Positions 1 through 5,768 of a stretch of 8,970 bases of DNA are shown here, in pieces (the first letter of the stretch is position 1; the number at the start of each line of letters is the position of its first letter). Position numbers and translations under genes: made by a program. The notes below the pieces were generated by a model. That model was not told the DNA's origin and searched no databases. It saw only the letters and a list, made by a program, of their open reading frames with translations. The stretch lies in the NCBI GenBank assembly GCA_003223695.1, contig QHVY01000165.1, forward strand, positions 1 to 8,970. The letters run 5' to 3'. Source of the stretch: Acidobacteriota bacterium (GTDB lineage: Bacteria > Acidobacteriota > Thermoanaerobaculia > Gp7-AA8).

Positions 1-1649
1 AGAAGCTCCAGCCGGGATCGGTCGCGCTGCGAATCAACCTCGCGCGAGTGCGCGACCTCAAGCGCCAGGCGGAAGAGGAGCGATATACGAACGTGCGGCA
101 GGAAGTCACTGCTGAGCGCTCGCGCGACGAGATCGACTCTTCGCAGTATGCCGGTCTCGCGCAGTACTACATGGCCAAGGACGAGACTTCGAAGGCCATC
201 GAGCTCCTGGAGATCGCAAAACTCAAAACCCCCAACAACTACCGCCCATTCGAAATCCTCGGCCGCCTCTATTTTTCGCAAGGCGAATGGGAGCTCGCCC
301 GCGCAGAGATCCAATCCGCGCGCAAACTGAATCCGTTCGATCGCGGGCTGGCGGAGATCTCCGGTCGCATCGAGTTCGAGCTGAAGAATTTCGACGTCTC
401 GTTGAATGAGTTCATCGATTCGTTTTTGCTGGCCACGGATCAGAAAGGCGAGAGCACCGAGGCGGTCCGGCGAATGATCAATACGCTCAAGCGGATCAAG
501 AACCTCGACAGCAAGGAGCTGAACAGCCGGATCAAATCGCGTGTGCAGAATCTGCAGGCGTGCACCGAGCGCCTCGAGCTGCGCAAAGAGAATCTCTTCA
601 AGTTCGAGACGCGAAAAGATCTCAAGGAAATTGTCGAAAAGATTTCCCGCGATGCCGAGAAGCGCGGCAGCGTCGCAAACATGCAGACGGACCTGCGGAA
701 GCTTGGCGTCTTTCAGCATATGAAAGACGAGCAGATCGCCCGGCTGTCGAAATTTGCCCGCGTGCAGGATCTGCAGCAGGGCGCGTACATCTTCCGCGAA
801 GAAGACCGCTCGATGGACTTCTACGTCGTGAAAAACGGCCGCATCGAGATCCGCAAAGACACCCCATTCGGTCCGCAAATCCTTGGCTCACTGGAACACG
901 ACACGATCTTCGGCGAAATGAACTTCATCGATCGCACTCATCGCTCGAGCGATGCGATCGCCGTCGAACCGTCCGCCTGCTACACGTTCTCATTCAGCGC
1001 GCTCGACCAGCTCATGGATCAGGAAAAAGAGCTCGCCGTCGGCCTGCACTGGGCCTTCTGGCGCTCACTCAGCGAAAAAGTCCGCGACGCCAACGAGCAG
1101 TTGAAGCTCTTCTTCCAGGAGGATGCGAAAAAAGGCGCCGGACGCAAACGCGCCGAAGGCAAGCGCGAGGTGCAGCAGGTCACAGTCAAATCGGAAGAAA
1201 AAGTGGACCTGTTCAAGGAGCGCGGCCTCTCCGCGGCGGAAATGAAGCTGCTGGCGACGTTCTCCACCGAAGAAAAGTTCCGCGAAGGATCAATGATCTT
1301 TCGCGAGGGCGAAAAGGGCGACAAGCTCTACATCGTTCTCGATGGCCGCGTGCGCATCTCGAAATTCATCCCCGGCGTAGGCGAAGAAGCGCTGACGGTC
1401 CTCGATCGCGGCGACTTCTTCGGCGAAATGGCGCTCATCGATGACAAAGCGCGTTCGGCGGATGCCAAAGCGCACGACGGTGACGCGACCGTCCTCTCCA
1501 TCGATCGCGCCACGCTGAATGAAATCCTCTCCATGGATCCCCACGCCTCGCTGCAGTTCCTCAACCTGCTCTGCCGGATGATCAGCCGCCGCCTGCGCGA
1601 GATCAACGAAAAGATCGTGCAGTGGAAGTACATGTCGGGCGGATTCTGA
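1..1649 (+). CDS. TPR and tandem cyclic-nucleotide-binding domain protein (5' end outside window)
   Basis: This is a soluble, probably cytoplasmic regulatory or scaffold protein. The frame is open from base 3 with no stop before it, so the true start is probably upstream. The first in-window candidate is a GTG at 48 with no ribosome binding site. Numbering from that GTG, residues about 32-130 form TPR-like helical repeats, and a charged helical region follows to about 210. Residues about 215-335 and 386-505 are two CNB (CAP/PKA-type) domains. Each has a phosphate-binding cassette: FGEMNFID then RSSD (Arg299), and FGEMALID then RSAD (Arg469). The second has the conventional R-S-A, so it is the better candidate for binding cAMP or cGMP; the first has R-S-S. 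A Lys-rich linker at about 357-385 joins them. There is no DNA-binding helix-turn-helix after either CNB and no catalytic domain, so it is not a CRP-type transcription factor as seen. It overlaps the next gene by 28 bases and is probably co-transcribed with it. The ligand and partner are unknown. Confidence 0.85.
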   Translation, partial: KLQPGSVALRINLARVRDLKRQAEEERYTNVRQEVTAERSRDEIDSSQYAGLAQYYMAKDETSKAIELLEIAKLKTPNNYRPFEILGRLYFSQGEWELARAEIQSARKLNPFDRGLAEISGRIEFELKNFDVSLNEFIDSFLLATDQKGESTEAVRRMINTLKRIKNLDSKELNSRIKSRVQNLQACTERLELRKENLFKFETRKDLKEIVEKISRDAEKRGSVANMQTDLRKLGVFQHMKDEQIARLSKFARVQDLQQGAYIFREEDRSMDFYVVKNGRIEIRKDTPFGPQILGSLEHDTIFGEMNFIDRTHRSSDAIAVEPSACYTFSFSALDQLMDQEKELAVGLHWAFWRSLSEKVRDANEQLKLFFQEDAKKGAGRKRAEGKREVQQVTVKSEEKVDLFKERGLSAAEMKLLATFSTEEKFREGSMIFREGEKGDKLYIVLDGRVRISKFIPGVGEEALTVLDRGDFFGEMALIDDKARSADAKAHDGDATVLSIDRATLNEILSMDPHASLQFLNLLCRMISRRLREINEKIVQWKYMSGGF

Positions 1650-2485
1650 CGCTCTACGCCGCGTTCCTCGGACTCTTCCTCATCCTCTGGGCCTGTTTTT
1701 ACGCGGCGCTCCCGGCGCTGCGCCATGCAGGACGCCTCGTCGCGCGGCCGATCGCCCGGGCGTCGGTGCGCTGGGTGCGAATCGGCCGCCTAACAAATTG
1801 GGTTCGCACCTACGTGCCAATCGCAATCATCATCATCGTTGGAGGGCTTGTCACCGTGTGGGCCGGCGACGAGTTCATCGATCTCGCGGAGCTAGTGCAC
1901 GTGAAAAGCACAAAACTGCAGGACGTTGACGTTATCGCGCACGCGTGGTCGATTTCAAAACGCACGGCCGCCGAGACGAATTTTTTTGTGGTCATGACAT
2001 ATATCGGCAGTCCGGTGGGAATGGCTGTCATCGCGGTGGCCGCAGCGATTGCTCTTGCCTTGACGCGCCGGTGGCGCTGGATTCTTTATCTGGCGGTCAC
2101 TGCCGGCGGAGGGTCACTTCTGAACATGGAGCTGAAGCGCTACTTCGCCCGCGCGCGACCGGACGTCGCGGAGATGCTGCGCCGCGCGACAGGCTATTCA
2201 TTTCCGAGCGGCCACGCGATGGGATCGACTGTCGTGCTTCTCGCGCTGAGCTATCTCGCATTTCGTACAGCGACGCACTGGCGCTGGAAAGCCGCCTGCC
2301 TGGCGCTCGCATGGACGCTCATCACCGCCATCTCTCTCTCCCGCGTCTACCTCGGCGTCCACTGGATCAGCGACGTTGCTGCAGGCGTCACTGCAGGCGC
2401 ACTGTGGGTCGGCGTGACGACTCTCGCGTACGAGACTCTGCGCCGCATCAGATTATTGCGCGGGGCGCGCGTCAGCGGTTCGTGA
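1622..2485 (+). CDS. PAP2-family membrane phosphatase
   Basis: This is an integral membrane lipid phosphatase of the PAP2 (phosphatidic acid phosphatase type 2) superfamily, which hydrolyses phosphomonoester or pyrophosphate groups on lipids such as phosphatidate, phosphatidylglycerophosphate or undecaprenyl pyrophosphate. All three signature motifs are present: KRYFARARP (residues 172-180, KX6RP), PSGH (195-198) and SRVYLGVHWISD (240-251, SRX5HX3D). His198 and His247 are the expected catalytic histidines and Asp251 the supporting acid. Hydrophobic segments lie at about 10-31, 67-84, 120-146, 150-166, 203-218, 226-240 and 250-270. The first, with the basic loop after it, is an extra N-terminal segment before the core. 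The GTG at 1622 is the only early start in this frame; it lies inside the upstream gene and has only a weak purine-rich stretch before it. This suggests translational coupling. The stop overlaps the convergent yihY-like gene by 14 bases. The exact substrate cannot be read from sequence. Confidence 0.9.
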   Translation: MEVHVGRILTLYAAFLGLFLILWACFYAALPALRHAGRLVARPIARASVRWVRIGRLTNWVRTYVPIAIIIIVGGLVTVWAGDEFIDLAELVHVKSTKLQDVDVIAHAWSISKRTAAETNFFVVMTYIGSPVGMAVIAVAAAIALALTRRWRWILYLAVTAGGGSLLNMELKRYFARARPDVAEMLRRATGYSFPSGHAMGSTVVLLALSYLAFRTATHWRWKAACLALAWTLITAISLSRVYLGVHWISDVAAGVTAGALWVGVTTLAYETLRRIRLLRGARVSGS

Positions 2486-3845
2486 AGCGGTCTTCGATTC
2501 GCGTGGGCGCGCGGGGAGCGTAGAAGTCGCGGACGAGCTGCCCGATCGTCATCCGATTCAGAGCCGTCTTCGTCGCCTCTGCCAATTTGTTGAAGATATC
2601 GGCGATGACGTTCCGCTCGCGATCTTCAGGACCGAGCTCGGGGACGGAGTGAGCCACACTGCCGACTTGATTGACCACTTCTTCGATTGTGATCCGATCG
2701 GGATCGCAGCCGGGAACGAAGCCGGTCCAATCGCCGCCAATTTCCTTCACCAGTTGCATGTCTTCCAGCTTCCGCAGAATGCGCAGCATCTGCGCGTCGG
2801 TTGTGCCGAATTGCTCTGCAAGACGATACGACGACGGAGCGTCTTCGCGACGGTCGAAGCGCCGTGCGATCTCGATGAGCGCGCGCAGCGCAAAGTAGAG
2901 ATCGAAACGCGGCTCGTCCTGAACGCGCTGCTCGGTCGCGCGGAGCAGGCCGTAGACGTTCTGGTACACGTAACTGATCTCGACGCCGAGGAGGATGACG
3001 ACCCACATGACTTCGATGGCGATGAGGAAGATGATCGCCAGGCCGACCGTCCCGTAAATCAGATTCAGCCGGCCATGGATCAATCGATCCGAATAGAGGC
3101 CGAAGCCCCATCGAACGAGCGTGAAGAGTGCCGTCGTGACCAGGGCTCCGACCGCCGCGGCTTTGAATTTCACATGCGCAGATGGCACGAGCCAGAAGAG
3201 CATCGCGAAGGCGACAAACAGCACGATGACCGGCACGACGCGAAAGATCCAGTCGTTCTGGAAAAGAAATCGCAGGAAACGATTCCGCTCCAGCATGGCG
3301 GTCGTCGTGAACGAAAGACCCATCAACACCGGGCCCCAGAAGAACAGCATCGTGAACGCCATGATCTTCTGGCGGTATCCCCGTGTGCTGCGAACCTTCC
3401 AGATCTGATTGACCGTCGCTTCGACCGCCAGGAAAAGCCGGAAGGCAATGATGATGAAAATGATGATGCCGACCGTCGATGCCGCCTGCGCGTTCTCCGC
3501 GAATCGCGCCAGGTGATACGTGAGCACCGGCGACTGATACGGAATGACGACATTGAGAATGCTGTCGATCTGGCTCTGAAAATTCGGGAAAATACTTTTG
3601 AAATACTGCTGGAGGACGTTCGTGAATGCGTCTAGAAGCGGCACGTGCGACAGAAGCGTGGTGTACGCGAGGGACGCCGCCCGCGATGTTCCCTCGATGT
3701 CGTAAAACTCGCGAGTGATTTCTCGGGCGAACAGAAAAAATTCGACGGTGAGGACGCGAGCGCGCTTTCGGCCATGCGCTTCGCGCCGGTAGAGCAGCAC
3801 AGCAGGATCGGTCAGCCACGACCAGACGACCACCCGCGTGGCCAT
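2472..3845 (-). CDS. YihY/BrkB (UPF0761) family membrane protein with C-terminal winged-helix, Rrf2-like tail
   Basis: This is a polytopic inner-membrane protein of the YihY/virulence factor BrkB family, whose biochemical function is not established; the old name ribonuclease BN is a known misassignment. The start of the family core is recognisable (EITREFYDIEG, then SRAASLAYTTLLSHVPLLDA). It is followed by several hydrophobic segments to about residue 300, including runs such as TVGIIIFIIIAFRLFL and LAIIFLIAIEVMWVVILLGV. The tail, residues about 310-430, is soluble: LAEQFGTTDAQMLRILRKLE (from residue 342), then a wing ending GFVPGCDPDRITIEEVV, then helices ending ALNRMTIGQLV. This resembles the winged helix and C-terminal helix of Rrf2 regulators, without an iron-sulfur cysteine cluster. 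I chose the ATG at 3845 (457 aa) because AAGGA stands 7 bases before it. ATGs at 3860 and 3896 and a more distant start at 3974 are also in frame, and the one at 3896 could be a leaderless start. The gene is convergent with the PAP2 gene and divergent from the DUF4112 gene. Confidence 0.85.
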   Translation of the reverse strand: MATRVVVWSWLTDPAVLLYRREAHGRKRARVLTVEFFLFAREITREFYDIEGTSRAASLAYTTLLSHVPLLDAFTNVLQQYFKSIFPNFQSQIDSILNVVIPYQSPVLTYHLARFAENAQAASTVGIIIFIIIAFRLFLAVEATVNQIWKVRSTRGYRQKIMAFTMLFFWGPVLMGLSFTTTAMLERNRFLRFLFQNDWIFRVVPVIVLFVAFAMLFWLVPSAHVKFKAAAVGALVTTALFTLVRWGFGLYSDRLIHGRLNLIYGTVGLAIIFLIAIEVMWVVILLGVEISYVYQNVYGLLRATEQRVQDEPRFDLYFALRALIEIARRFDRREDAPSSYRLAEQFGTTDAQMLRILRKLEDMQLVKEIGGDWTGFVPGCDPDRITIEEVVNQVGSVAHSVPELGPEDRERNVIADIFNKLAEATKTALNRMTIGQLVRDFYAPRAPTRIEDRFTNR

Positions 3846-3852
3846 GAGGCGG

Positions 3853-3857
3853 TCCTT
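3853..3857 (-). promoter_or_regulatory. Ribosome binding site deciding the yihY-like start
   Basis: On the minus strand AAGGA is followed by a 7-base spacer and the ATG at 3845. The in-frame ATGs at 3860 and 3896 have no comparable purine-rich site, so this site favours 3845. Confidence 0.6.
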
Positions 3858-3895
3858 CATTCGACGTCGGGGGATTTCGCCGACTTCGTCCGGCA

Positions 3896-3908
3896 TCGGA
3901 CAACTATA
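3896..3908 (-). promoter_or_regulatory. Candidate -10 element placed for a leaderless transcript of the yihY-like gene
   Basis: Minus-strand TATAGT (3908-3903) is followed by exactly six bases and then the A of an in-frame ATG at 3896. If this is a -10 box, transcription would begin on or next to that ATG, extending the protein by 17 residues relative to the 3845 start. No clear TTGACA-like -35 box is seen; the sequence upstream is GC-rich and partly repeat-derived. Confidence 0.35.
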
Positions 3909-3936
3909 AACGCAATGGTCGGGCCGACCCGCGCGC

Positions 3937-3990
3937 CCGCGGCCCTCCACCCACCCGCTACCCGCCACCCGCAACCCGGGTGGGCGGGGG
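3937..3990. repeat. Half-palindrome plus heptamer tandem repeat in the divergent promoter region
   Basis: This region holds three adjoining elements. CCGCGGCCCTCCAC (3937-3950) is an exact 14-base match to 6266-6279 inside gnd. Next come about 3.5 tandem heptamers: CACCCGC (3952-3958), TACCCGC (3959-3965), CACCCGC (3966-3972) and the decayed AACCCGG (3973-3979). Last, CCCGCCACCC (3961-3970) can pair with GGGTGGGCGGG (3978-3988) with a single bulge, making a GC-rich hairpin just before the DUF4112 promoter and start. Apart from these repeats and the two candidate -10 boxes, the 164-base gap 3846-4009 shows nothing else. Confidence 0.6.
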
Positions 3991-3994
3991 CTTG

Positions 3995-4000
3995 CATAAT
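3995..4000 (+). promoter_or_regulatory. Candidate -10 element for the DUF4112-PLD operon
   Basis: CATAAT lies nine bases before the ATG at 4010, within an otherwise very GC-rich gap. A start about seven bases after the hexamer would leave an untranslated leader of only about three bases, and no Shine-Dalgarno sequence precedes the ATG, so a (near-)leaderless transcript is plausible. No convincing -35 box is seen; that position falls in the heptamer repeat. Confidence 0.35.
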
Positions 4001-4009
4001 CTGCTGAGC

Positions 4010-4519
4010 ATGGCTCGGGAACAGGTCATCATCCCGGAGGTGATCGAGCCCGACGAGAAGCTGCCGCCTGACCTCGTCGCGCTACGTAAATTTGCCTATT
4101 TCATGGATGAGGCGGTCGCCATTCCCGGCACTTCCCGGCGAATCGGACTCGACGCGGCGATCGGATTCATTCCAGGATTCGGTGACGCGGTCGGCGCGAT
4201 TCTCTCGGCGTGGATCATCATCGGAGGGCTTCGCCATCGCGTCCCGCTGCTGCACGTCACGCGAATGGTCATCAACGTGCTTCTCGATCTGGCAATCGGC
4301 GAGATTCCGATTTTGGGCGACATTTTCGACATCGCGTTCGAAGAAAACGTGATGAATTTGAAACTGCTCCTGCGTCACCGGGATCGCAGCCGCCCACCGC
4401 GCTCATTCGCCGCGATCGGATTCGCCGCATTCATCGTGCTGGCGATCATTGTCGTTGCCTCCGTTGCAGCGATCGTTCTCTTGATCGCTGCGATGATCTG
4501 GGTGGCCAACAAACGCTGA
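4010..4519 (+). CDS. DUF4112 domain-containing membrane protein
   Basis: This is a small protein (169 aa) of the DUF4112 family, which has no known biochemical function. The family signature is clear: residues 52-62 GFIPGFGDAVG, then a conserved R-M-V-I-N-V-L-L-D stretch, then IGEIPILGDIFDIAFEEN at 96-113 and MNLKLL. The two Gly-Asp motifs lie in hydrophobic hairpin-like segments. A long hydrophobic stretch at about 133-165 ends in a short basic tail (NKR) and looks like one long or two short membrane helices. I chose the ATG at 4010. A GTG at 3980 in the same frame would add ten residues encoded by repeat sequence and is less likely. No Shine-Dalgarno sequence is seen. Its TGA overlaps the ATG of the PLD gene by one base (TGATG), so the two are very probably an operon with translational coupling. 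This hints at a shared role at the membrane, which is inference only. Confidence 0.85.
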   Translation: MAREQVIIPEVIEPDEKLPPDLVALRKFAYFMDEAVAIPGTSRRIGLDAAIGFIPGFGDAVGAILSAWIIIGGLRHRVPLLHVTRMVINVLLDLAIGEIPILGDIFDIAFEENVMNLKLLLRHRDRSRPPRSFAAIGFAAFIVLAIIVVASVAAIVLLIAAMIWVANKR

Positions 4520-5716
4520 TGCTTTTCCGCAAACGCAAGTCGATTCGCTACCCGCACCGGCCGCCGCTGCCGATCATCCGGCGCAAGCTGCCGATGCGCT
4601 ATCACATGAAGCATCAGTTCACGGTGCGCGATCTGGCGTTTCTGCAGACGATGCACGCCCTCACCGGATCGCCCGTCGTCGATGGAAATCGCGTGGAGAT
4701 TCTTCGCAACGGCGTTCAGATCTTTCCATCGATGCTCGCTGCGATTCGCGGCGCGAAGAAAACGATCAATATCGAGTTCTACATTTACTGGGACGGCGAA
4801 ATCGGCCGCCAGTTCGCCGAGCTCAGCCGCGATGTCCCAGTCGCTCATCGACTTCCTCGGCCGCAACGGCATTGATCTCGAGTGGTACCACCCCCTGCGC
4901 TGGTACACGATCTCGCGAGTCAATCACCGCACGCATCGCAAGCTCATGGTGGTCGACGGTGCGATTGGATTCTCCGGCGGCGTTGGAATCGCCGACGAAT
5001 GGCTCGGTGACGCAGACGCCAAGAATCACTGGCGCGAAACGGTGGTCCGCGTCGAAGGGCCCGCGGTGACGCAGTTGCAGTTCGCGTTCATGGATAACTG
5101 GGTGAAGAGCCGCGGCGAGCTCCTCACCGGCCTCGATGTCTTTCCGCAGGTCGAACCACGAGGACATCATCGCACTCAGGTCATCAAGTCGTCGCCAAGC
5201 GAGGGGAGCTCGGCGGTCAAGCTGTTGTACATCGTGTCGATCGTCAGCGCGACGAAGTCGGTCTACATCAGCAACGCGTACTTTGTTCCCGATCGCGACA
5301 CCGCTCGGGCGCTCGAGGCCGCCGTGCGCCGAGGCGTCGACGTTCGCGTGATCGTGCCCGGCGAATTCGTGGACGTGCCGATCGTGCGCCAGGCCAGCCG
5401 GATGCACTACGACCTCCTGCTGCGTAGAGGAATACGCATTTTCGAATATCTGCCGACGATGATGCACGCGAAGACGATGGTGGTCGACGGCATGTGGTCG
5501 ACGATCGGCTCGTCGAATTTCGATGACCGCAGCTTCAGGCTCAACGACGAAGTCAACGTGAATGTCTACGACGAAGAAATTGCCCAGCAGATGGAGACGA
5601 TGTTCTTCGAAGATCTTGCGCATTCCGAAGAGATCACCATGCGCAAGTGGTTTCGCCGTCCCCGCTGGTCGCGTATCAAGGAAGCGCTGGCGGACGTGCT
5701 CAAGCCGCAGTTGTAG
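4519..5716 (+). pseudogene. Phospholipase D / cardiolipin synthase-like gene, interrupted by an out-of-frame internal deletion
   Basis: The intact family makes cardiolipin or related lipids by phosphatidyl transfer, or cleaves phosphodiesters, using two HKD motifs. Translation from the ATG at 4519 gives the normal N-terminus (MLFRKRKSIRYPHRPPLP, later VEILRNGVQIFPSMLAAI and NIEFYIYWDGEIGRQFAEL), then runs into nonsense and stops at 4873-4875. The family sequence resumes in the +1-shifted frame at about 4826 (MSQSLIDFLGRNG, EWYHPLRWY). It contains both HKD motifs, HRKLMVVD (4934-4957) and HAKTMVVD (5465-5488), and ends at TAG 5714-5716. Homologues normally have about 20 more residues between these parts (an AERARAGVKVHVLLDWVGS-like strand). 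Roughly 59 bases therefore appear to be missing around 4820-4832, changing the frame. The rest of the sequence looks well conserved, so the break is recent, or is an assembly error. The alternative of a functional split gene is discussed under the fragment entry. Confidence 0.75.
4832..5716 (+). CDS. C-terminal open fragment of the PLD-like gene (both HKD motifs)
   Basis: This is the downstream open frame of the broken gene, 294 codons from the ATG at 4832. That ATG is a family codon rather than an obvious start, and no ribosome binding site precedes it. The frame stays open further up to an ATG at 4682, but residues from there to about 4820 are out of frame with the family and are not real protein. 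The fragment carries both HKD catalytic motifs, FSGGVGIADEWLGDA and IGSSNFDDRSFRLNDEVNV, so on paper it has all the catalytic residues. It lacks the first beta strands of the N-terminal half, which makes correct folding doubtful. It would only be made by internal initiation or re-initiation after the stop at 4875. Confidence 0.4.
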   Translation: MSQSLIDFLGRNGIDLEWYHPLRWYTISRVNHRTHRKLMVVDGAIGFSGGVGIADEWLGDADAKNHWRETVVRVEGPAVTQLQFAFMDNWVKSRGELLTGLDVFPQVEPRGHHRTQVIKSSPSEGSSAVKLLYIVSIVSATKSVYISNAYFVPDRDTARALEAAVRRGVDVRVIVPGEFVDVPIVRQASRMHYDLLLRRGIRIFEYLPTMMHAKTMVVDGMWSTIGSSNFDDRSFRLNDEVNVNVYDEEIAQQMETMFFEDLAHSEEITMRKWFRRPRWSRIKEALADVLKPQL

Positions 5717-5768
5717 GTGTAGGGGCGGCCTTCAGGCCGCCCGGCGGGCTAAAGCCCGCCGCTACACC
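5716..5768. repeat. Two-hairpin palindromic repeat between convergent genes (probable bidirectional terminator)
   Basis: The outer arms GGTGTAG (5716-5722) and CTACACC (5762-5768) are perfect inverted repeats. Between them are two perfect hairpins: GGGCGGCC, loop TTCA, GGCCGCCC (5723-5742), and GGCGGGC, loop TAAA, GCCCGCC (5743-5760). Only base 5761 is unpaired. The whole can fold into a four-way junction. The right arm contains the TAG stop of gnd on the minus strand, and the left arm starts on the last base of the PLD-gene TAG. The form is that of a dispersed intergenic palindrome known from GC-rich soil bacteria. No T-tract follows, so intrinsic termination is possible but unproven. Confidence 0.85.

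Noticed and set aside
560..1444. 294-codon plus-strand open frame in another frame over the CNB domain gene
   Set aside because: Arg-rich shadow of the real coding frame, with no motif of its own.
1981..1987. Run of seven T in the PAP2 gene as a phase-variation tract
   Set aside because: The run is short, the gene is intact, and it encodes ordinary Phe codons; too weak without evidence of length variation.
2649..3635. Long open frame (328 codons) on the plus strand, antisense to the yihY-like gene
   Set aside because: It is highly charged and low in hydrophobic residues, with no family resemblance; it mirrors the codon bias of the clear membrane-protein gene on the other strand.
2626..3903. 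425-codon open frame on the minus strand in another frame over the yihY-like gene
   Set aside because: Arg/His/Pro-rich composition is typical of a shifted frame in GC-rich DNA, and the overlapping frame has clear membrane-domain and winged-helix sequence.
3952..3979. CRISPR-like array
   Set aside because: The units are contiguous 7-mers without spacers, so this is a short tandem repeat.
4820..4880. Programmed ribosomal frameshift in the PLD-like gene
   Set aside because: No slippery heptamer is seen, and about 20 expected residues are missing, which a frameshift cannot restore; a deletion explains the data better.
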